Shown piece by piece: positions 6,440-11,724 of a stretch of DNA of 11,724 nt. The notes beneath the pieces were generated by a model. It had not been told where the DNA came from, did not search any database, and saw only the letters and a list, made by a program, of their open reading frames with translations. Source of the stretch: Pseudorhodobacter sp. (lineage in GTDB: Bacteria > Pseudomonadota > Alphaproteobacteria > Rhodobacterales > Rhodobacteraceae). Location of the stretch: NCBI GenBank assembly GCA_024641255.1, contig JAHEDL010000069.1:1-11724 (forward strand). The letters run 5' to 3'. Numbering within the stretch: position 1 is the first letter of the stretch; each line of letters begins with the position of its first letter. Made by a program: the position numbers and the translations under genes.

Positions 6440-7285
6440 TCAAGTCTGGCACGTGGGACAGAAGAAAGACGATCGGCCCGATTGCACGATTCGCGCGATG
6501 ATCGAGGTGCAGCCGGCGGTCAGGCAAGGCTCACCCTCGCGCCCGTAAACCGCAAAAGCCTTCTGGAAATAGCCCAACTCCCCATCGGTGCGGCGATAAT
6601 CTTTCAGGCTTGATCCACCTGCTTCGATCGCTTCGGCCAAGACATCCCGGATAATAGGCACAAGATCTTGTGGGCTTGCCACATCGGCTGCCCTACGCGC
6701 GGGGTGAATACCGGCGCGATACAGCGTTTCGCAAACGTAAATATTGCCAAGCCCCGCCACCAAATGCTGATCCAACAGCGCCGATTTGATCGGGGTGTTG
6801 CGCCCCTTTAACCGCGCTGAAAGATAGCTGCCGTTGAAGGCATTGCCCAAAGGCTCTGGCCCGATTTCGACCAAAAGCGGATGCGACTCGGCCGTTGCTG
6901 TCGGCAAAAGATCCATTGCGCCAAAACGACGGGCATCGTTGAAGGTCACGCGCGCGCCGCCTTCCAGATGCAGCACCACATGGTCATGCTTTTCAGGCGC
7001 CGGGTGTTCGTGGAAAAACGCCCCCAACGTGATGCCAGATACCAACATCCGCCCCGACATGCCAAGGTGAATAAGCAAAGTCTCACCGGTGGAAAGGTCG
7101 GCCAGAATGTATTTCGACCGCCGCCGCAGCGCCAAAACCCGCGCGCCGGTCAGCCGTTCGGCCATACGTTCGGGCAAAGGCCAGCGCAAATCGGGGCGAT
7201 TCACCTCGGCCCGTTCGATCAAACGACCCTCCATCGCGGGCAAAAGCCCACGGCGAACGGTTTCAACTTCGGGTAATTCAGGCAT
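6440..7285 (-). CDS. mutM: Formamidopyrimidine-DNA glycosylase (Fpg/MutM)
   Basis: MutM excises 8-oxoguanine and formamidopyrimidines and cuts the backbone by beta,delta-elimination. The 281-residue product begins [15 protein letters not shown]2 is the catalytic nucleophile after Met removal and E3 assists. The conserved lysine K58 (RRSKYI), the helix-two-turn-helix ([26 protein letters not shown], about 171-195) and a C-terminal zinc finger (C254, C259, C276, C279, with [16 protein letters not shown]) are all present. The first cysteine pair is spaced C-x4-C, which I recall from other alphaproteobacterial MutM proteins. The frame is open for 131 further codons upstream, but those run into ubiE on the other strand, and catalysis demands that P2 be N-terminal, so the ATG at 7285 is correct; GAGG lies 5 nt before it. 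It diverges from ubiE. Confidence 0.97.
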   Translation of the reverse strand: MPELPEVETVRRGLLPAMEGRLIERAEVNRPDLRWPLPERMAERLTGARVLALRRRSKYILADLSTGETLLIHLGMSGRMLVSGITLGAFFHEHPAPEKHDHVVLHLEGGARVTFNDARRFGAMDLLPTATAESHPLLVEIGPEPLGNAFNGSYLSARLKGRNTPIKSALLDQHLVAGLGNIYVCETLYRAGIHPARRAADVASPQDLVPIIRDVLAEAIEAGGSSLKDYRRTDGELGYFQKAFAVYGREGEPCLTAGCTSIIARIVQSGRSSFFCPTCQT

Positions 7286-7310
7286 GTGACCTCTTGGACA
7301 GATCGGCGCA

Positions 7311-7339
7311 TTGAGGCCAGAGGCCTTGCCGCCTATAAG
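7311..7339 (+). promoter_or_regulatory. Predicted sigma70-type promoter of ubiE-ubiB
   Basis: TTGAGG (7311-7316, 4/6 to TTGACA) is followed after exactly 17 bp by TATAAG (7334-7339, 5/6 to TATAAT). Transcription would start near 7346, giving a leader of about 24 nt to the ubiE ATG. It is the best promoter match in the 84-bp divergent gap with mutM. On the opposite strand the same -10 region reads TATAGG and could serve mutM, but no good -35 is seen there. Confidence 0.6.
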
Positions 7340-7369
7340 GGGGCGGCACAGACAGGACGGCAAGACCCC

Positions 7370-8116
7370 ATGAGCGACGACAGCACGACACATTTCGGCT
7401 TTCAAACCGTACCCGAGGCCGAAAAGGCGGGGATGGTGCATGGGGTATTTACCCGTGTGGCAAGCAAATATGACATCATGAACGATCTGATGTCGGCCGG
7501 TATGCACCGACTTTGGAAAGACGCGATGATGGATTGGCTGGCGCCACGTCCGGGTCAGCGGTTGTTGGACGTGGCGGGCGGCACCGGCGACGTGTCGTTC
7601 CGGTTTCTGAAACGCGCGCCGGGGGCAACGGCGACGGTGCTGGATATGACGGAATCGATGCTGATTTCCGGCCGCCAACGCGCCGACGCCGATTCCATGG
7701 CGGATCGGCTAAGTTGGGTGGTGGGCGACGCGATGGCGCTGCCCTTTGCCGACAACTCTTTCGACGTTTACACAATTTCCTTCGGCATTCGGAACGTCAC
7801 CCGCATTGCCGACGCGCTGAAAGAAGCTTACCGCGTACTGCGGCCCGGCGGGCGGCTGATGGTTCTAGAATTTTCACGCATTCCCAATGATTTGGCGCAA
7901 TGGGCCTATGACAAATACAGCTTCAACGTCATTCCGGTGATGGGGCAGATTGTGGCGGGCGACCGCGATTCCTATCAATATCTGGTGGAATCGATCCGCA
8001 AGTTTCCCGAACAGGAGACCTTTGCCACGATGATCCGCACCGCCGGCTTCGAACAGGTGAAATATCGCAACCTGACGATGGGTATCGCGGCGCTGCATTC
8101 GGGATGGAAAATCTAG
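7370..8116 (+). CDS. ubiE: Demethylmenaquinone/ubiquinone C-methyltransferase UbiE
   Basis: UbiE is a SAM-dependent methyltransferase that adds the C-methyl group in ubiquinone synthesis (and in menaquinone synthesis where that is made). From the ATG at 7370 it has 248 residues. It opens with THFGFQTV and [25 protein letters not shown], family hallmarks, then motif [11 protein letters not shown] (67-76), the acidic residue D92 after strand 2 (LDMTESML), SFGIRNV (137-143), [15 protein letters not shown] (155-169), and the UbiE-type tail [23 protein letters not shown] and [13 protein letters not shown]. The frame is open back to 7286, but those 28 residues are not family-like. The ribosome site is poor (AGGA, 12 nt upstream). 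The TAG stop directly abuts the GTG of ubiB, so the two are cotranscribed and probably translationally coupled. Confidence 0.97.
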   Translation: MSDDSTTHFGFQTVPEAEKAGMVHGVFTRVASKYDIMNDLMSAGMHRLWKDAMMDWLAPRPGQRLLDVAGGTGDVSFRFLKRAPGATATVLDMTESMLISGRQRADADSMADRLSWVVGDAMALPFADNSFDVYTISFGIRNVTRIADALKEAYRVLRPGGRLMVLEFSRIPNDLAQWAYDKYSFNVIPVMGQIVAGDRDSYQYLVESIRKFPEQETFATMIRTAGFEQVKYRNLTMGIAALHSGWKI

Positions 8117-9646
8117 GTGCGGGGCCCTCATAATATCTGGCGGTTGATCCGCACCGGCGCGACGTTTGAAAGAACCGGCGCGATGGCTGTGGCGCTTGAG
8201 GCGATGCAGGTTACGCCGCGGCTGCGCTTTGCTGCGCGGCTTTTGGGCTGGCCGTTCAAATGGTTGGGCCTGCGCGGCGACCCTGCGCTGCCACCGGTGA
8301 CGCGCGCGTTAACCGCGCTGGGTCCGGCCTATATCAAGTTTGGTCAGGTGCTGTCGACGCGCCCTGATATTGTCGGCGAAGAATTAGCGTTGCAGTTGAA
8401 GTACTTGCAAGACCAGCTACCGCCGTTTCCAACCTTTGTTGCCAAAGCGATGATCGCGGAAGAATTGCGTCTGCCGGTGGATGAGCTGTTTTCCAGCTTT
8501 TCCGAACCCGTCGCAGCAGCATCCATCGCGCAGGTGCATCGCGCGACTTTGGCCGCAACCGGGCAAGATGTGGCGGTAAAAGTGCTGCGGCCGGGGATTG
8601 AACGGGCGTTTCGCAAGGACATTGACGCGTTTTATTTTGCCGCGCGCACGATTGAATTCATTGCCCCTGCCTCGCGTCGGCTGCGCCCGCTTGAGGTGAT
8701 CAAACACTTTGAAGGCGTGGTTCTGGGTGAGCTGGATCTGCGGCTGGAAAGCTCTGCCGCGTCAGAATTCGCCGATAACACCAAAAATGACGCCGGTTTT
8801 CAGGTGCCAAAACCGCTGTGGGATCTTTCGGGCCGCAGCGTGATGACGATGAGCTGGGCCGAAGGTGTCAATCTTGCCGATAACGCGGCACTGGATGCGG
8901 CCGGTTTGGATCGTCGGGCCTTGGGCGCGCGGGTGCTGCAACTGTTCTTAAGCCACGCGCTGCGCGACGGGCTGTTTCACGGCGATATGCACCAAGGCAA
9001 CCTGAAGGCCGCCGCGAACGGCGACATCATCGCCTATGATTTTGGCATCATGGGGCGGATTGATGAATATACGCGCCGTGTTTACGCCGAAATTCTGATG
9101 GGCTTCATTCGGCGCGACTATCGCCGCGTCGCCGAAGTGCATTTCGAGGCAGGCTATGTGCCGCCCGACCGCGACATTGATGAATTCGCCCGTGCCCTGC
9201 GTGCAGTGGGTGAACCGATTTTCGGGCTTGATGCGACGCGGGTTTCGATGGCGCGGCTTTTGTCTTATCTTTTTGAAGTTACAGAAAGATTTGGCATGCA
9301 AACCCGTACCGAGCTTATTCTTTTGCAGCGCACGATGGTGGTGGTTGAAGGTGTGGCCCGCTCTTTGGACCCACATATCAATATCTGGCAGGTCGCCAAG
9401 CCGGTGGTCGAATCTTATGTTAGCCGCAACATTGGACCGCTGGCGTTGATGCGTGATCTGGCCCAAACGGCGCGCATTCTGGGCCGGTTTGGCCCGCGTT
9501 TGCCCCGTTTGGTTGAAGCAGCCCTGATCCGTCAGGCCGAAACCAACCCAACGCCAGAAACCAGGCCGCGCTTGCGTGGGCTGCAGATTACGGTGGGGGC
9601 GGCAGCGGTGTTCGCGCTTGGCCTTTGGCTTGGCCAGACCCTGTAA
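8117..9646 (+). CDS. ubiB: Ubiquinone biosynthesis atypical kinase/ATPase UbiB
   Basis: UbiB (ABC1/ADCK/COQ8 family) is a membrane-tied atypical kinase-like ATPase needed for ubiquinone synthesis. The 509-residue product starts at GTG with GGATGGA about 8 nt upstream inside the ubiE end. The family N-terminus RGPHNIWRLIRTGATF is followed by the invariant KFGQ (74-77), the alanine-rich nucleotide loop AAAS (133-136) that replaces the usual glycine loop, K155 in VAVKVLRPG, the ExD-type segment ELDLRLE (205-211), the catalytic loop HGDMHQGN (288-295) and DFG (308-310). The C-terminus ends in a hydrophobic helix (about 490-508) that should anchor the protein in the inner membrane. All key residues are present. 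It follows ubiE with no gap and converges on flgD with no spacer. Confidence 0.96.
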   Translation: MRGPHNIWRLIRTGATFERTGAMAVALEAMQVTPRLRFAARLLGWPFKWLGLRGDPALPPVTRALTALGPAYIKFGQVLSTRPDIVGEELALQLKYLQDQLPPFPTFVAKAMIAEELRLPVDELFSSFSEPVAAASIAQVHRATLAATGQDVAVKVLRPGIERAFRKDIDAFYFAARTIEFIAPASRRLRPLEVIKHFEGVVLGELDLRLESSAASEFADNTKNDAGFQVPKPLWDLSGRSVMTMSWAEGVNLADNAALDAAGLDRRALGARVLQLFLSHALRDGLFHGDMHQGNLKAAANGDIIAYDFGIMGRIDEYTRRVYAEILMGFIRRDYRRVAEVHFEAGYVPPDRDIDEFARALRAVGEPIFGLDATRVSMARLLSYLFEVTERFGMQTRTELILLQRTMVVVEGVARSLDPHINIWQVAKPVVESYVSRNIGPLALMRDLAQTARILGRFGPRLPRLVEAALIRQAETNPTPETRPRLRGLQITVGAAAVFALGLWLGQTL

Positions 9647-9671
9647 TTACGGCACCCTCAGGGCGGTAATT
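9645..9671. terminator. Possible bidirectional terminator formed by the convergent ubiB/flgD stop codons
   Basis: AATTAC (9645-9650) and GTAATT (9666-9671) are perfect reverse complements, and CCC/GGG (9655-9657 and 9661-9663) pair inside them around a TCA loop. The first arm contains parts of both stop codons (ubiB TAA at 9644-9646, flgD TAA at 9649-9647 on the other strand). The T-runs are short (TTT after the second arm), so termination strength is doubtful, but no other hairpin fits between these convergent genes. Confidence 0.35.
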
Positions 9672-10303
9672 TCGGTTGCCGCCACTTCGACGCCCCCCGC
9701 CAAAACCAGCGTCGCGCCATTCGCGCCGCCGCGAGCTTCCATGATTTGCGCATAGGATTCAACCGGACCGGCCTGACCCAGTTGATCTTCACCGTTGTAG
9801 CTTTCAAGCGTCAACGCATAGGTGCCATTCGGCAGCGGTTTGCCAGAAATATCGGTTCCGGTCCATTGATAGGCACTGCCATCAAGCGGAACATCTTCGC
9901 GTGCAACAACGTCGCCGGCAGTGTTGCGCGCCACCAGAACCGCGCGATCCGCCGTGGCGGCCGGGGTGTAAAATACCGTCACCGCCGCGTCACCCAAGAA
10001 AACTGGAGCAGAAGACCGCGCTTCTTGCCCGACCCAAGCCGCAAGCTGCGCCATCCCCAACACCCCGAACTGGCTGCTCAGCCCGCCCAAAAGCTGGTTG
10101 GTTTTCATCTGCTGTTCGACCCCCGAAAACGTCGCCAACTGCACCGCGTAATCTGCCGAATCGATAGGATTCAGCGGATCCTGGTTTTTCATCTGCGTCG
10201 TCATCATTTTCAGAAACGTGTCAAAATCAGCCGAAATCGCCGCCTTTGACGTGGCATTCTGGCTTGCCGTGGTTTGCGCGGCGGATGTTACGGACGTTAC
10301 CAT
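9647..10303 (-). CDS. flgD: Flagellar hook assembly (scaffold/capping) protein FlgD
   Basis: FlgD caps the growing hook and guides FlgE polymerisation outside the cell; it is not retained in the finished hook. The 218-residue protein has the FlgD N-terminal region with DFDTFLKMMTTQMKNQDPLNPIDSADYAVQLATFSGVEQQMKTN (about 26-69), which is diagnostic, followed by an Ig/Tudor-like C-terminal region with TDISGKPLPNGTYALTLESY (150-169). The Ser/Thr/Ala-rich start (VTSVTSAAQTTASQ) suits a type III export signal. The frame is open for 39 further codons, but AAAGGAG 6 nt before the ATG at 10303 and the family N-terminus fix this start. That ribosome site fills the 13-bp gap behind fliK, so the pair forms an operon. 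Its stop abuts the ubiB stop tail to tail. Confidence 0.94.
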   Translation of the reverse strand: MVTSVTSAAQTTASQNATSKAAISADFDTFLKMMTTQMKNQDPLNPIDSADYAVQLATFSGVEQQMKTNQLLGGLSSQFGVLGMAQLAAWVGQEARSSAPVFLGDAAVTVFYTPAATADRAVLVARNTAGDVVAREDVPLDGSAYQWTGTDISGKPLPNGTYALTLESYNGEDQLGQAGPVESYAQIMEARGGANGATLVLAGGVEVAATEITALRVP

Positions 10304-10316
10304 CAAACGCTCCTTT

Positions 10317-11444
10317 CTAAAGTCGAATATCAAGGCCTTGGCGCAGCGATACCTGCGCCAAGGATCGCGGCGCGACCGGCCGCGCAATGTCACCAAAGCC
10401 TTCGTCCAACTGGGCGGCAATTAGCGTTTGGGCTGCGGGCGGATGATCTTGCTGGGCCCATTGGCCAAAGCTTAAGGTGGCATCGGAAAAGCCAGAGTCG
10501 CGGAATTCTTGCATCAGGTGTTCGGCATGGCGACGCAGGAATTCGGTGGTTTCTGGGCGTTCGGCGCTCAGCACAACGCGCATCGATTCGCCATGCTGGT
10601 GCATTTGAAACCTGACATGGCCAAGCTCTTCCGGCGTTAGCAAAAGTTCGATCCCACCTGTTTTTGCAGCAGAGGTATGGACCAAAAGCTGTGCAGAAAC
10701 CTCCTGCGGCATGGGCAGAGGCGGGGCCGGACTGGGCGCAGTTTGGCTCACCAAGGCCGCAGTCAGGGCAATTTGGCGCGCGCCTTGATTGTTCGGCGCG
10801 ACGCTGGCGGTATCGGTAACTGTTGTAATAGCCTCGGCGAAACTGTCACGTTGCACGGCAATCGCACTGTCGCTAACCACATCCGCCAGCCGAATATCCA
10901 CGCTAGATGACGGCGTTTTGGCATCATGCCCATGCGTTCCGGCACCCTGGCCTTCCGCATCTTGCTGATCCGGCTGCGGCGAAAGTGTTGTATCAGCAGG
11001 GGCAACCAAATCTGCGCGCAGCGACCAAGCCGCTTCAACCGCAGACCCAGAAACAGCAGGTTTCGTTGCGACAGTTGCAGGCGAACCGGTGGGGAGCGAC
11101 GAATCTTGCGGCGTTGCGGCCGGAGTATCCGCAAGAAAGGCTGACGCACCTACGTTCGTGGTAGACGCCAAAATGTCAGGCGCCGCCACACATTCGGTTG
11201 ACTTGTCGGCCTCGGTCGCAACCTCTGATTCACCGGATGCCGCTTGATCCTTACTTGTCATCGGCACCAGAGACGAATCGGGAGCCGGTTGCGCAGCCGC
11301 CTCTGCCTGTTCCAAATGAGCCGCGCGCCGATCACGTTCATCCGCCTCCTGCATCAGCCGATCAAACCCATCATCCTGGGCTTGTGCGCGCCGGCCATGG
11401 GCGAGCACGAAAGCGGACTTTACCTGCTGAATCTGCGGAATCAT
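10317..11444 (-). CDS. fliK: Flagellar hook-length control protein FliK
   Basis: FliK measures hook length and switches the flagellar export apparatus from hook to filament substrates. The protein has about 375 residues with a low-complexity Ala/Ser/Thr/Asp/Gln-rich N-terminal two-thirds (about 45-245), as expected of a poorly conserved secreted ruler. A conserved C-terminal hook-length domain follows: GGIELLLTPEELGHVRFQMHQHGESMRVVLSAERPETTEFLRRHAEHLMQEFRDSGF (about 264-320), the Flg_hook type. Two consecutive ATGs occur, at 11447 and 11444. The GGTGAG ribosome site is 2 nt from the first and 5 nt from the second, so I prefer 11444, though the extra Met is possible. It is followed 13 bp later by flgD. 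The call rests on the C-terminal domain and the context. Confidence 0.88.
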   Translation of the reverse strand: MIPQIQQVKSAFVLAHGRRAQAQDDGFDRLMQEADERDRRAAHLEQAEAAAQPAPDSSLVPMTSKDQAASGESEVATEADKSTECVAAPDILASTTNVGASAFLADTPAATPQDSSLPTGSPATVATKPAVSGSAVEAAWSLRADLVAPADTTLSPQPDQQDAEGQGAGTHGHDAKTPSSSVDIRLADVVSDSAIAVQRDSFAEAITTVTDTASVAPNNQGARQIALTAALVSQTAPSPAPPLPMPQEVSAQLLVHTSAAKTGGIELLLTPEELGHVRFQMHQHGESMRVVLSAERPETTEFLRRHAEHLMQEFRDSGFSDATLSFGQWAQQDHPPAAQTLIAAQLDEGFGDIARPVAPRSLAQVSLRQGLDIRL

Positions 11445-11491
11445 CACTCACCGACTTTTGCCGTTATTCCCGTGACTATTCCGCCAATTCC

Positions 11492-11522
11492 TTACCACCT
11501 GTTTACCGCTGTGCCGGATAAT
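11492..11522 (+). promoter_or_regulatory. Candidate promoter with degenerate CtrA-like site before the rod-binding gene
   Basis: GATAAT (11517-11522, 5/6 to TATAAT) would start transcription near 11529, about 24 nt before the ATG. A direct repeat TTACC (11492-11496 and 11503-11507), 11 bp from start to start, covers the -35 region. Its spacing equals the CtrA consensus TTAA-N7-TTAA, with one mismatch per half-site. CtrA control of flagellar genes is known in Rhodobacteraceae; its action at this site is inference. Confidence 0.35.
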
Positions 11523-11552
11523 CAAAAAAATCTGAAGCAACAGGAGAGTGCC

Positions 11553-11724
11553 ATGCAGCTTCCGCCTGATCTGGCGATACCGCGCAGCCCCCCGAACCGG
11601 ACTGCGCCGCGTGAAGACCCAATGATGACGCAAGCCAAGGCGCTTGAGGCCAGCTTTCTTTCGGAAATGCTGGGCTATGCTGGCGTTGGTAAGCCATTGG
11701 AAAGCTTTGGCGGCGGCATTGGGG
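11553..11724 (+). CDS. flgJ: FlgJ-type rod-binding domain protein, N-terminal part (cut by window edge)
   Basis: Fifty-seven codons are visible from the ATG at 11553, preceded by AGGAGA with 5 nt spacing. After a Pro/Arg-rich start (MQLPPDLAIPRSPPNRTAP), the segment QAKALEASFLSEMLGYAGVGKPLESFGGGIG (about 27-57) matches the rod-binding domain at the N-terminus of FlgJ, which assembles in the periplasmic flagellar rod. Many alphaproteobacterial versions are short and lack the C-terminal muramidase of enterobacterial FlgJ, but the 3' end lies outside the window, so this cannot be checked. It diverges from fliK across a 108-bp gap. The conserved motif plus flagellar neighbours make the call good despite the short stretch. 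Confidence 0.8.
   Translation, partial: MQLPPDLAIPRSPPNRTAPREDPMMTQAKALEASFLSEMLGYAGVGKPLESFGGGIG

Noticed and set aside
6691..6735. Unusual residue spacing in the MutM zinc finger as a sign of damage
   Set aside because: C-x4-C in the first pair is, as I recall, normal for alphaproteobacterial MutM, and all four cysteines are present.
7286..7678. N-terminal extension of mutM by 131 codons
   Set aside because: MutM chemistry needs the proline right after the initiator Met, and the extension is antisense to ubiE.
11514..11521. Sigma28-type -10 (GCCGATAA) before the rod-binding gene
   Set aside because: The sequence is GCCGGATAA, with one extra base, and no TAAA-like -35 lies 15 bp upstream.
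1..11724. Defence island, mobile element, CRISPR array or novel multi-gene system
   Set aside because: Every substantial gene belongs to a known housekeeping or flagellar family except the broadly assigned VOC and LysE-type proteins; no transposase, integrase, direct-repeat array or tRNA was seen.

Overview
The window reads as ordinary chromosomal DNA from an alphaproteobacterium, most likely of the Rhodobacteraceae (Roseobacter/Rhodobacter type). The clues are GC-rich coding DNA, the order ubiB-ubiE / mutM - enoyl-CoA hydratase - rpsT - dnaA - dnaN - recF (which I recall as typical of that family), an alphaproteobacterial DnaA, and a MutM zinc finger with C-x4-C spacing. The taxonomic call comes from protein likeness and gene order, not from a search.

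Layout. (1) 1-4545, minus strand: a replication/recombination block transcribed leftwards, dnaA (initiator) - dnaN (sliding clamp) - recF (gap repair), followed by a VOC-fold protein that overlaps recF by 4 bp and a LysE-family exporter cut by the left edge. (2) 4546-5167: the only long gene-free stretch (about 620 bp). It holds the rpsT terminator, two further inverted repeats, an AT-rich segment with a perfect TATAAT box facing dnaA, weak DnaA-box-like sites and five GANTC sites. (3) 5168-7285, minus strand: rpsT, an enoyl-CoA hydratase/isomerase and mutM (fpg). (4) 7286-9646, plus strand: ubiE and ubiB, diverging from mutM and abutting each other, for ubiquinone synthesis, with a good sigma70-type promoter in front. 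(5) 9647-11724: the edge of a flagellar locus. fliK and flgD run leftwards as a pair, and a FlgJ-type rod-binding gene starts rightwards and leaves the window. ubiB and flgD converge with no spacer.

How the genes work together: dnaA/dnaN/recF serve replication initiation, processivity and gap repair, and mutM removes oxidised purines. ubiE and ubiB act in the same quinone pathway. flgD and fliK build the hook (scaffold cap and length control), and the rod-binding protein helps assemble the rod beneath it.

I found no mobile element, CRISPR array, tRNA or rRNA, and nothing that looks like an undescribed multi-gene system. The points worth a second look are small: the shared stop-codon hairpin at the ubiB/flgD junction, the structure of the dnaA-rpsT intergenic region, a palindrome in the rpsT leader, and a degenerate CtrA-like site before the rod-binding gene. 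Several genes needed their start moved well inside the longest open frame (dnaA, rpsT, mutM, ubiE, flgD), and recF and ubiB use TTG and GTG starts.
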